Assembly (NCBI GenBank): GCA_028023455.1
Contig: JAQFVV010012673.1
Span: 248,001-312,000 of the forward strand
Length of the DNA: 64,000 nucleotides
Source of the DNA: Epiperipatus broadwayi
Taxonomy: Eukaryota > Onychophora > Udeonychophora > Euonychophora > Peripatidae
Reading direction: 5' to 3'
Both the position numbers and the translations under genes were made by a program. The notes beneath the pieces were generated by a model. The model worked only from the letters and a program-made list of their open reading frames with translations, was not told the origin of the DNA and made no database searches. Position 1 is the first letter of the stretch. Each line of letters starts with the position of its first letter. Positions 50,057 to 60,117 of the stretch are shown in pieces.

Positions 50057-51530
50057 ATATGAAAGTAAAACAGTTAATTAATGAAAAAGAATATAGACAC
50101 TTACTATTATGTTTGGAAAAGTTAAAACACAAAAAGATAATATGCCAGTAAGAGCAATATTAGATTTTAAGAATTATGTGCTGAAAGGCTTGTGTGATAT
50201 AGTATATAAAAATTTATTAATAGTGTAGGTTTTGGGAAATATTGCATTAAAAGCTCAGAGGAAATTATTAATAAACTACAGAATGTGAAATTAAATAGGA
50301 ATGAAAATATTGTATCATTTGATATTGAAAAGATGTATTAAAGTATACCTAGAGAGGAAAGTATAAAAGTAGTTATGGAAAGAATAAAGGATTATGGTGC
50401 TATATCAAAGGAATGGATATATATTATTAATGAAGCTTTATTGTTAATAAGTAAAACATTGTACTTTAAATATAAAAATGAATTTTGGAAGGTAACTAAA
50501 GGATGGGTTATGAGATGTTCCATTAGTGGTGGTTTATCGTCTATTATGATTGATTATATTGAGGGAAATGTAATTGATAAATATATAAAAATGAAAGAAA
50601 TTATACAATATCATAGATATGTTGATGATATACTTATAATAGGTAATAGTAGAAGTATAAATAATGCATTTAATGAAATGAATAATAATAAATATGATAT
50701 TAGTTTTACGATAGAAAATGGAGAAGAAGGGTTAAAATATTTAGATATTTTTATGAGGAAGGATGTGACAGGTAAGGTTGTTGTAAGACATTATATTAAA
50801 GAGAAAGATAAAAGAGGTATAATAGATCCAAGTTCATATCAACCATGGTCTCAAAAAATGGCAGCAATGAAAGGGTTTAAAGAGAAAAATGATAGGTTAA
50901 CTTTAGATAAGTATGTAGCAGTAATACAAAAGTTGGAGGTTGAAAATGATTATATTAGTATGGGATATAAAAAAAATATATAAGTAAATTTTTTAAAAAT
51001 AAAAATGAAGATAGTAGATATTATAATAATCACAAATTAACTATAAATAATAAATGGATTTCAATTCCATATTTTGATAAAGTATATAAAGAATTGGTAA
51101 AGGAAAAATTACCTAATAATATTAAAATAGGATGGAAAAACAGTAGATCATTAGGGAAATGGATATGTAATATAAAAAATAATAATAAGAATGATAAAGC
51201 TGGGTTAGTATATAAGATTATTTGTGAATTTTGTAACAAGATATATATTGGTCAGATAGAGAAAACTGCATTAGAAAGAGGTAAAGAACATGATAGAGCA
51301 ATTAAAAGGAAGGATATGAGATCAGGGATTTATCTACATTTTTTAAATACTGGACATAGAATAAATTGCGAAAAAACATTCAAGTAATTAAATATGTAAA
51401 GAAGTATAATGAGAGAATATGTTATGAATCTTTGTATATGCAAGAGAATTTTGAAAAATGTATGAATATAGTTAAAGGTCCTGTAAAGTTGGCTGGAAAA
51501 TGGGTGTTATTAGATAGCTGGAAATTTTAA
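50057..51530 (+). pseudogene. Penelope-like element, RT and GIY-YIG, best-preserved copy
   Basis: RT domain: MPVRAILDFKNYVLKGL (about 50141-50191), GFGKYCIKSSEEIINKL, motif A FDIEKMY-stop-SIPREE (stop TAA at 50338-50340), motif B RCSISGGLSSIMIDY, catalytic motif C HRYVDDILIIGN, then EEGLKYLDIFM. The main frame is 50375-50983. A one-base shift in the A run near 50975 leads into the linker (WISIPYFDKVYKELV) and the GIY-YIG nuclease (VYKIICEFCNKIYIGQI, ERGKEH, HFLNTGH). A second A-run shift near 51375 leads to the natural-looking C-terminus KLAGKWVLLDSWKF, stop at 51530. One nonsense codon and about three frameshifts are the only coding lesions, and the catalytic Asp pair and YIG are kept. The 5' end is truncated head-to-head against the LINE. 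Confidence 0.92.
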
Positions 51531-51840
51531 GTTAAGTATAATTATAGGTAAATTATATGTATATATTTATATAGATGATTATCATTATAATTATATTGGG
51601 TTTAAATTATTAATTATAGTTATAATATGTAAGAAAGAGAAAATTAGGACATTTATAAATAACATTAAAGTATAAATATGTGATTGTATAATGTAAATAC
51701 ATGATTATAATTTATAAGTAAATATTATGTATAATTATTTATGTATATAATGAATAGGTAAAGAATATTTATTTTATCTTTAATATTGTAATGTAAAATG
51801 AAGCCTGTAGATGGAGTTGTTGTAAAATAGAAAGAATTAT
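51531..51840. other. AT-rich PLE downstream region
   Basis: Non-coding DNA between the PLE stop and a family B insertion, probably PLE 3' UTR. Ends at the left TSD of the next element. Confidence 0.5.
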
Positions 51841-51853
51841 AATATAACTTTAA

Positions 51854-52395
51854 TATAGGGTATATGAGCACAGACTTTCAGATGATCCATCACTCTCCAT
51901 TCTATCTAATAACACTGATACAGGCAAACACATATATGCTGAAAAGATAAATAATCACCAATATACGTATTTCATGCTAAACCAGCAATCATCAGTTGGT
52001 CCAGATTATCATCTCCCACACATATATACTATAAGTGCTCAGATATATATTAAGATAGACAATCCTCATACTTTAATGGACAGGCTCCAATCCACTACAC
52101 CCTCCAACTCTTCAACCATCCATCCAATTGAAAATCTGATGATGGAATGCTCGAAGGCCACCCTGAGGCCGAGATTCTTGTCACACCCATGTTGACCTAA
52201 GGTCAATCTGAACCCCACATGTACAAGACATAAAATACATATATTGGTGATTATTTATCTTTTCAGCATATATGTGCTTGAGTGTATCAGTGTTATTAGA
52301 TAGAGTGGAGAGTGATGGATCATCTGAAAGTCTGTGCTCATATACCCTATATTACATATATAGACACAGGTATATAATAATCCTGTGTTTCAGTT
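51854..52395 (-). mobile_element. Family B foldback insertion, full-length, 13-bp TSD
   Basis: Arms of about 110 bp (left GAGCACAGACTTTCAGATGA ... right TCATCTGAAAGTCTGTGCTC), a unique interior of about 225 bp and a tail ending AATCCTGTGTTTCAGTT. Flanked by a perfect duplication AATATAACTTTAA at 51841-51853 and 52396-52408. One intact hammerhead lies at the left arm/interior border on the minus strand. The right arm carries only the 3' half of that motif. Confidence 0.92.
51957..52000 (-). ncRNA. Hammerhead ribozyme, intact core (family B)
   Basis: On the minus strand in order: stem I ACCAA pairing with terminal TTGGT (five Watson-Crick pairs), core CTGATGA, stem II TGCT/AGCA with loop GGTTT (one T-T mismatch at its base), GAA, palindromic stem III ATAC/GTAT, cleavage base A. 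Every conserved hammerhead residue is present. Stem III has no loop, so cleavage as a dimer would be expected, as known for PLE-type hammerheads. Confidence 0.82.
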
Positions 52396-52539
52396 AATAT
52401 AACTTTAAGTGTATTTACATCTTGATAAGGCTCCAATATAAGGGCAAAATCTGGGTTGGTGAGGTTAATTAAACATAATATTATTATAAAAGTTGTCTTA
52501 TTAAATATTTTTTTATTGAATTATTTTTAATATATTATG

Positions 52540-52690
52540 ATCTCCAATATACATATTTCATGGAGAATCAGCATTTTGCAGTTGGGGATAAATGTATTTT
52601 TTTACAAATGTGTGGGCATGTGTTTTGGTTGCTTGAGATAGATTAGAGGATGAATAGACTGAAAATCCTGAGTTTAAATCCCTCTACTTA
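52540..52690 (+). repeat. Family B fragment, diverged
   Basis: CTCCAATATACATATTTCATG, GGGCATGTGTTTTGGTTGCTTG and AATCCTGAGTTTAAATCC match scrambled or partly deleted family B arms. Confidence 0.6.
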
Positions 52691-52724
52691 CATTATATAA
52701 GAAACATTCAATATAAGCAAATTA

Positions 52725-52850
52725 ATAAGGTACCAAACTCTCCATACAGTAATGCCACCAAGTGCAAGCTTTCATGATCAATGAATGGGGGGTTTGGTAT
52801 TCTTATTAAAATAATGTATAAGAATAGAAAATGGTGAGGATGTGATATCA
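52725..52850. repeat. Family A remnant
   Basis: CCAAACTCTCCATACAGTAATGCC and, after deletion of the centre, an outer-arm end near GTATAAGAATAGAAAATGG. Confidence 0.6.
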
Positions 52851-52984
52851 GAAAATTACAGTCTTTAGAATTATAAATTGAACATAATAAAAGTATGTAT
52901 TGCAATTAACAATTTATTAAGTTTGGTTTGATTAACTTAAATTTAGAACAATAAACACACATACACACATATATATATATATAT

Positions 52985-53140
52985 AATAAAAACAAAAAAT
53001 TAATGATAAATGCAATATTATAGTTTCAATTCTTTTATAGCGCTTTCGATTACGTGGTAATCCTCATCAGCTTTAACTACAAAAGAATTTAAACTATAAA
53101 ATTGCATTTACCATTAATTTTTTGTTTTTATTATATATAT
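52985..53140. repeat. Foldback element with hammerhead-like centre
   Basis: AAAAAATTAATGATAAATGC ... AATTCTTTT on the left pairs with AAAAGAATT ... GCATTTACCATTAATTTTTT on the right (arms about 55 bp). CA/TA repeats flank both sides. The centre carries a hammerhead-like motif on the minus strand. Confidence 0.8.
53036..53071 (-). ncRNA. Hammerhead-like motif with unusual stem I
   Basis: Minus strand: CTGATGA, extra G, hairpin GATTAC/GTAATC with loop CAC, GAA, palindromic AGCGCT, cleavage base A. Bases directly beside the core do not pair as stem I. The foldback arms (AATTCTTTT/AAAAGAATT) could close it across a 10-nt bulge. Confidence 0.5.
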
Positions 53141-53204
53141 TTTTATAATGGGTATTGTATTATATATATATATGTGTGTGTGTGTGTGTGCGTGTGTGTA
53201 AATT

Positions 53205-54220
53205 ATGTTTGTTATTTTGATGACAGTGAATGCTTGCAAAGTTGGGAAAACAAATTAATTATCTTATAATGTCATTGTAAAAAAACAGAGTAGAAAATCT
53301 GTTTTTCTAAGAAATATTTTTTTATTTTATTTAAATAATAAGCGCTAACCTTAAAAACTTTATGAAATCAAATCTGCTTATTATGAAATTAATAACCACC
53401 ACCCCCATTTGTATATGTTTAAATTATGTCTAGTATAATATAAAAGCACTTATAACTGAATTTTTCATATTTATTTACATTGTGGGAAGTTTATAGATAA
53501 ATTAAAATATGGGAGAAGGGGAGTCTCTATTCCAATGATTATGTATTTTAGTAATAAGTTTAAATAATCCATTACTGTTTAGTATTTAAATCATACAATT
53601 ACATTGGACATTCCCAATATATATGGATTATCAATCATTCATCCTTAGTTTTTAAAATATTCTATGTTTTTCGTTCCAAGCATTGTATGCAAACAGGCCT
53701 CCACATTCAAATACACATAAGGCGGTTTTAGTTCTTCGTTCCCCGGGATTTTCGGTAAACCAGATCCTGTATATTCATTCTAAGTCCAAAAACATGGCTG
53801 GCAATCCAGTCTATTAATAGCCAACACCTTCATTCTGTGAATCAAATCTGCCAAAGTAACAGAAAGAATTCAGTCACCATTCTTTGTCCTCAAATTTAGA
53901 AGCACATTTTTCAAATCCAAGATTAGATCACCTAATTCTGCCATCATGCATACACCACTCTCTTAAAGTTCTCACCATAACTCAAACCTATGAATGTCCA
54001 TAAACCATAATATTATGATTCTACTAAACAGACCTATTTATTGTATTATTAATATTTTCATATGCATGTCCTTTTTGTGACACCATTATATATATATATA
54101 TATATATATGTTAATGAGCTATCCCACACACATATCTCCCTCAGTATAAACTGAGAATAATTTATTTATATCTGTAAAGTTGTAATTATAAATTTTATTA
54201 AATGCTCACTATTATTTCAG
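53205..54220. other. AT-rich DNA, no gene recognised
   Basis: The part 53690-54010 is less AT-rich but has frequent stops on both strands. (TA)n at about 54089-54108. Confidence 0.45.
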
Positions 54221-54422
54221 TAATAGTTTTAACAAGGCTGTAAACCTTAGCAATGAGCGTCTGAAAAAATCGTCACTAGGGACCTCTGTAGGTCTTTAAA
54301 ACACATGCTTATTCTCTCTTTTCTTCATAGCGTAAGCACGTGTTTTAAAGACGTACAGAGGTCCCTAGTGACGATTTTTTCAGACACTCATTGCTAAGGT
54401 TTACAGCCTTGTTAAAACTATA
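54221..54422. repeat. Near-perfect palindromic element, family C
   Basis: Arms of about 92 bp with very few mismatches: AATAGTTTTAACAAGGCTG ... GTCACTAGGGACCTCTGTAG and its inverse, with a centre of about 25 bp. Shares GGGACCTCT and CTGTAAACC motifs with copies at 59.6, 60.0 and 61.7 kb. Confidence 0.9.
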
Positions 54423-55150
54423 TCTGTAAAGTATATTTTTGTCATAAAATTATCATTCTATATATTTGGTCAAGTGCTATATTTTGTTCTTTCTGGGGGT
54501 GGATTGATATCTTGCAAAGATATTTCCTCATAGCACTAAATCAAACTCTCATCATTATATTAATTATTGGCATATGAGCTAGCTGCAGTAAAATAAAATA
54601 ATAATTAAACTTGTCATTTTCTAAGTTATAAACAAATTTCATGTGATTTATCTGTTACCTTGTAAATGTCAGTCAAATTATATGTATGTCAAGAGGCCAA
54701 TGACGATTAATGAAATAATAAATAAGTATTTATGCTTACTTCTTTAAATTAATAAATCTTATATATATATATATATCATAAACTTGCAGAACCATTGTTT
54801 CTTTTTACTTAAAATATTAATATTTTAGTTATTAACTTATGCTCGTCCTGACTAGATGATCTCCCGCTAATCTTATAGATATAATTAATATGAAAGGTCA
54901 CAACCTTTAAATGAGTTAAACTTATATTTTGTGCTAAAATATTCTGTTATATAAATTCAAATTAGAGTCTTTTTGTGTCTCCGCTTTGCAATGCCAGTGG
55001 AGAGAGATAAATTAGATCGGTATCATCAGGACAGTTGCTCATAAGTTGGTAATTCAGGAAAATAAGCAAATAGAGCAGAGTTCATGAGTGTTCCTGACTT
55101 ATGTATCCTGCGCATGATTGGGACTCGAGGTATATTTGCCTAGATGCTAG
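54423..55150. other. AT-rich DNA, no gene recognised
   Basis: Less AT-rich around 54960-55140 with no open frame or known repeat seen. Confidence 0.45.
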
Positions 55151-55181
55151 ATCATTATATGAACAGACAAAACTGACTGGT

Positions 55182-55184
<3 letters not shown>

Positions 55185-55257
<73 letters not shown>
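55185..55257. repeat. (AT)n microsatellite
   Basis: About 36 AT units. An Ile-Tyr frame across it is spurious. Confidence 0.95.
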
Positions 55258-55262
<5 letters not shown>

Positions 55263-55451
55263 ATAAATGGCTGCTAATAAAAATATTGTAATAAAGTAAT
55301 TATATTCCAAATAATAGTTAATAACAAAATAAATTCCAATATAAACTTTAATCAATAACAAACTTTAAATAACATTCATAATCATTTTCAACCAAACTGA
55401 CTTACTTTCAAAATGGGGTAAAACAGCATCAACCAGAAAACCCATGTCAGT

Positions 55452-56200
55452 TTACATATCCCATAATTCAATAATTTTAATATTCACTGCTTGTCTGGTT
55501 ATTGTCATATTTTTATAACAATTAATAAAAATTGCCTCTTTAATGTTTTTTCATTTTTTTTTTTCTTGATTTAAAATCTTCATTCTTTTCATATCAAAAT
55601 TAAATTTACATTTACAATTTCTTTCATGATCATAAAACACTGATTGTGTAAATGAGTCACCTTTATTCTTTTTATCTCTTTGAATTATCTTTAATACTCT
55701 TTTATATAAGAACTATAGCTTGACTCGCCAATATATGAAGCATTATATATACAGAAAACCAATAAATTATATTACTCACTTCATCCTTATATAATTTATC
55801 CTTATAATTATTAACCATTTTATTCAAATTAAATCGAACCATAAAATAAAATATTATATATTCCAGTATAAATATTTTTCAAAAACTTAGCTTGATTATT
55901 ATTAGGAAAAGGTAATGAAATCCATTTCATATTATGAATACACTTCTCAATATTATTTCTTTTAATTTGTTTATTAAGTTGACAACTTGCCTGATAATTT
56001 TTTTTATATCATAATAAACACTTAACAATTCATTTAATATATAAAAATATATAACAATTCATTTATACAAATCTCAGTATTTTCTCTTTTATCATATGAA
56101 AATTTACATAACATATTATTTCTATGCAAAAAAAATTTAAAAGCAACCATCTTACAATTATGCACCACCAAAAACTACTTTATATTTATTGTGTGTAATA
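55452..56200 (-). pseudogene. Penelope-like element, RT C-terminus to GIY-YIG, decayed
   Basis: Minus-strand pieces in several frames align in order with the PLE at 17.7 kb. AFKFFLHRNNMLCKFSYDK matches the RT C-terminal block and SLPFPNNNQAKFLKNIYTG the linker. IYNASYIGESSYSS is the YIG motif, SVFYDHERNCKCKFNFDM and ITRQAVNIKIIELWDM the C-terminus (stop at 55452-55454). At least four frameshifts. Same PLE family as the copies at 17.7 and 27.96 kb, opposite orientation. The N-terminal RT is missing. Confidence 0.82.
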
Positions 56201-56916
56201 GAATTTAGAAAAAGGAGCCAATTCATAATAGGATATAATATATTTGGTTCTATTGTTTATTATATATGTAACCAAATACATGTAAGTGTATACTTATGTA
56301 GTACAAGAGTTAGAAAACAAAAAAGAAAAAAAATAGATTTTTAAACATACTCATAAAAAAATATGCATACACTTTCCTAATTATATGTTTTAATTTTTCC
56401 ATAAGTACACACGAGAAAAAATTCTATGTGTAGGAGGCTAGATATTATGTTTCCGAGTAAAATCTGATAAAGTTTTGTTTAGAAAAAATATTGATCAAAA
56501 AATAAACAGTGGTATGTGATTTTTAATTATTCCATATAATTGATTTTCAATTCATTATGTTTTTGCATTCAGATTCTCATTTTTACAAAGTTTAAATGTC
56601 TAAAAACAATTATTGTAAAAGAAATCAATCGAATTCTGTAGTTTTCAAAGTTGTATAAAAATAATTTCACAAATAATATTTTTTTTTAAAAAAACGAATC
56701 ATTACATTTTAGAACTAAAAAGTAAAAATTAAAAAAAAAATACTATATTTATTTATCTATTTAAATAAATGAATATTTATAAACAGTTGTCACCCGAATT
56801 CAGTGCATTTGACTCAAAGCCATTCTATGAATACCTGAAAATAAGGATAGTAAATATCTACATATGGGTTTAACATATATCTATAAATATTAAGATAATA
56901 AAGTGGATTTTGCTCA
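56201..56916. other. AT-rich DNA, nothing recognised
   Basis: No gene seen. Confidence 0.5.
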
Positions 56917-57247
56917 AAGCTAGATTAGTTTATAAATGTAGTTCATTTGAAATTAGCCCACAGTTATCAACACCAAGAATTTTCAATCTGCTGGAAAGAC
57001 AACTTTGTAAGAAAAAGTGGGTTTGACTCTGGTCTAAGATGATAACATGGGCAATAAGGTTGACACTAAGACTATAATTGATTGAGATTCTTAATGTGTA
57101 TAAATTTTGATTAACCCCATTAAACAGGTAAGTATATCCTGATTCAAAAGTAGATTAATAAATAGTTAATATTAGCCCAAACTTACCAATACCAAGAACC
57201 TTCAATCTGCTATCGACAATCATTTATAAGAAAAAAGGTGGTCCCAC
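56917..57247 (+). repeat. Diverged direct duplication, period about 222 bp
   Basis: TTAGCCCACAGTTATCAACA followed by CAATCTGCTGGAAAGACAA (56955 on) recurs as TTAGCCCAAACTTACCAATA and CAATCTGCTATCGACAATC (57174 on). Old by divergence. Confidence 0.65.
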
Positions 57248-57260
57248 ATCTTTCTTTCAT

Positions 57261-57612
57261 CACCTGATCACCATTTCTTATGCTTGCTCATAACTGTTAT
57301 TAAAACAGGTAAAACTCTCTATACAGTAGTGACACTCAGTGCAAGCCAGAGTAAACAATGGATACCAGAAGGCTTGTGCATAAAATTCCTATCTAGTGCC
57401 TACTCATCCAATATCCCCAGACTAGTTTCTAGATGCAGTGCTCTCAGATCCAAAGCTCATCACTGATGAAAGCCACAAGCTAGAAACTAGACTGGGGATA
57501 CTAGATGAGTAAAGCACTAGATAGGGATTTTATGAACAAGCCTTCTGGCATCCATTGATTACTTTGACTTGTACTGAGTGGCCCTACTGCATGGAGAGTT
57601 TTTCCTGTTTTA
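57261..57612. mobile_element. Family A foldback, compact version, 13-bp TSD (A4)
   Basis: Two arms joined by a short centre (GATGCAGTGCTCTCAGATCC). Flanked by a perfect duplication ATCTTTCTTTCAT at 57248-57260 and 57613-57625. The left arm has lost the 5' half of its hammerhead; the right arm keeps one. Confidence 0.9.
57457..57498 (+). ncRNA. Hammerhead motif with one cleavage-site change (A4)
   Basis: CTGATGA, hairpin AGC/GCT with loop CACAA, GAA, ACTAGA, C, TGGGGA. The conserved U before the cleavage base is A, which breaks the A-U pair needed. Stem I has one mismatch. Probably inactive. Confidence 0.65.
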
Positions 57613-57851
57613 ATCTTTCTTTCATATGATTAACATTTATAAACCAATATAACTGTGAGAAAAATTGGTTGTATTATCTTAATAATAACAAATAGCATTT
57701 GTATTTAAAAGTTTTAAAAATGACTATTTATTAGTCTTTCAAATCAGGTTATATTATACCTATTTGAAGTTATTTTTTAAAAATTTATGTAAATTGAACA
57801 TTTTGATATGTTGCAGTCAAAAAATTAATCATAATGTCCATAGTAATATAT

Positions 57852-58425
57852 TAGAACAGGTAAAACTCATTATACGAATTGCCACACACAGCAAGCTAGA
57901 GTAATCAATGGATGCCAGAAGGCTTGTGCATAAAATCTCTGTCTAGTGCCTACTCATCCAGTATCCTCAGACTAGTTTCTGGCTTGTGGCCTTCATCAGT
58001 GAGGAGCCTTGGATCTGAGAGCACTGCACCTAAATCTTAAGATCTAATGCAACCCTCCAGAAGCTACCTTTTATCTCCATTTAACTACAAAACTATGAAT
58101 CTTAAACTGAAAACACCTTAATGTTTTCAATCCAAGCCCATTAGCTTATATAGTCATATGAGTCTGAATTCAGTTCAGTACCCATACATTTTGGTGCCTT
58201 TGGTTCTTTAATAACCATAGCCACCACTATCCTATTAGGCAGGATGGGTTTTAAGCCAATAAACATCACATGACCATCACCTTTTATGCTTGTGTATAAC
58301 TGTTGTTAAAACAGGCAAAACTCACTATATGTATTGCCACACACTGAGTAATCAATAGATGCCAGAAGGCTTGTGCATACCCCATCTAGTGCTACTCATT
58401 CAATATCCCCAGACTAATAATGTCT
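57852..58425 (-). repeat. Family A elements in tandem, long version plus second left arm (A5/A6)
   Basis: A long-version copy (left arm 57852-58040, shared centre with GAAAACACCTTAATG and CCCATACATTTTGGTG) lacks its right arm. Instead a second left arm in the same orientation (58250-58420: GCCAATAAACATCACATGAC ... AATATCCCCAGACTAAT) follows. This gives direct rather than inverted terminal repeats. Confidence 0.85.
57964..58005 (-). ncRNA. Hammerhead ribozyme, intact core and perfect stem I (family A, A5)
   Basis: On the minus strand in order: stem I TCCTCA pairing with terminal TGAGGA (six Watson-Crick pairs), core CTGATGA, stem II GGC/GCC with loop CACAA, GAA, palindromic stem III ACTAGT, cleavage base C (triplet GUC, the favoured one). 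No conserved residue is missing. The loopless stem III implies dimer-type cleavage. Confidence 0.85.
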
Positions 58426-58429
58426 TAGA

Positions 58430-58929
58430 CCAGAAAGAAACTTACAGCACCATCTTTTTCTTATAAATAAAAAAATTGCTTGGGAACAGATTGAAGATAC
58501 ATGGTATCATGCATGAGCTGCTTTCATGTGATTTATACACACACATATAAAGAGAACATATAGAGCAGAGTGCTATTTTTATTAAGCTTAAATAATCAGT
58601 AATAACTAAACACTAGTGTAACTCTTTATGCCCTGACTGTTTGACTTTTACTTATGTATGCCACACTCTCTGTGTAATAATATATTATTTAATGCAATGA
58701 TTGAGTGCATCCTCTGGAATTGTGATCTGGCTCTGACATTTCTGTTGCTTGAAGTTCTTATAAACTCTCAAGCAATAAAGCCATTTTTATTTTTTTACTA
58801 TAATCATAATCATCATTATTCAGTGGCAAAACTCTCCATACAGTAGCCCCTTTGTGTAAACAGCTTGTGTAAACATAAAGAATGATTATCATGAGATGTT
58901 TAATCATGAGATGTTTAATCATATATTAT
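58430..58929. other. AT-rich DNA with a minor family A remnant
   Basis: GGCAAAACTCTCCATACAGTAG at 58824-58845 is a short family A arm piece. No gene seen. Confidence 0.5.
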
Positions 58930-59234
58930 TATTATAATTATTATTTGGAGTCATCCATGAACATATCTATTTATGACCTGAGTGTTGCCTTGACAATAAA
59001 TTATTGTTTTGCCATCATCATCATCATCATCATCATCATTATTATTATTATTATTATCATTATTATTTGGAATCATCCATATACATATCTATTTATGATT
59101 TGAGTGTTGCCTTGACAAGAAATTATTGTTTTATCATCATCATCATCATAATTATTGTTATTATTTGGAGTAATCCATGCACATATCTATTTATGATCTG
59201 AGTGTTGCCTTGACAAGAATTTGTTGTTTTATCA

Positions 59235-59390
59235 TCCCACCACCACCCCCCCCATCATTTTGTGTGTGTTTTGGGGGTCCCCTTATTTTTTTTTCGTTGG
59301 TTGGGTGATGTTTTTTTCTCTCTCTTATTTTATTTTTTTTGTTGTGGTTTGGTTTTTTTATGGGTTTTGGGGGGGATCACCATCATCATC
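59235..59390. other. Homopolymer-rich abnormal block inside family D
   Basis: C, T and G runs replace an expected (ATC)n tract. Same style as 39.04 and 45.24 kb. Frames across it are spurious. Confidence 0.7.
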
Positions 59391-59559
59391 ATTATTAGTA
59401 TTTATGTTGTTATTTGGAATTATCCTTGTACACATCTATTTACAATCTAAGTTTTGCCTTGACAAAAATTGTGTTTTATCATCATCATCATTATCATCAT
59501 TATTATTATGATTATGAGGCATGGATCCTCAAAAATGTTAAGCCTATTATTAATATTAA

Positions 59560-59772
59560 TTAACTTGATCAATGAAGTATTGAATAGTTTCACACTCTTA
59601 GATCTAACCGCTTCAGCTTCACCTATTTAAGTAGAAAGTAGGTTGAAGTAAAGAAGGGTTCCCCTCTTTTCTTCCAAAGCATAAGCTTGTGATTAAGACC
59701 TGTAAAGATCCCTACCTTCACATTTTTACGTGTATATTCTTGAGGTTTACATCCTTAGTAAATATTACTTAC
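59560..59772 (+). repeat. Family C arm, copy 1 of a direct pair
   Basis: GAAGTATTGAATAGTTTCACAC, CTTCAGCTTCACCTATTTA, then ATAAGCTTGTGATTAAGACC and GAGGTTTACATCCTTAG. Confidence 0.85.
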
Positions 59773-59911
59773 ATAATCAATGTGTGTTTAAATAAATTTA
59801 TAATTACAAACTTTAAATTATCCTAATAGATTTCTAACTATAAGATCTTTCCATTGACTCATTGTAATTCAAAAGATTTCATGAGTACTAATGTGTAATA
59901 GGAATTGTGGA

Positions 59912-60117
59912 CTTAATCATTAAAGTATTGAATAGTTTCGTACTCTTAGATCTAACCGCTTCAGCTTCACCTATTTATATAGAAAGTAGGTTGAAGTAAA
60001 AAAGGGTTCCCCTCTTTTCTTCCAAAACATAAACTTGTGGTTAAGACCTGTAGAGGTCCCTACCTTCGCATTTCACATGCATATTCTTGAGGTTTACAGC
60101 CTTAGTAAATATTAAAA
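59912..60117 (+). repeat. Family C arm, copy 2 of a direct pair
   Basis: Repeats the previous arm with few differences (AAAGTATTGAATAGTTTCG ... TTGAGGTTTACAGCCTTAG), about 350 bp downstream. Confidence 0.85.

Noticed and set aside
54221-54422. Family C palindromes as hammerhead elements
   Set aside because: No CTGATGA/GAA core on either strand. They are a separate palindromic family.
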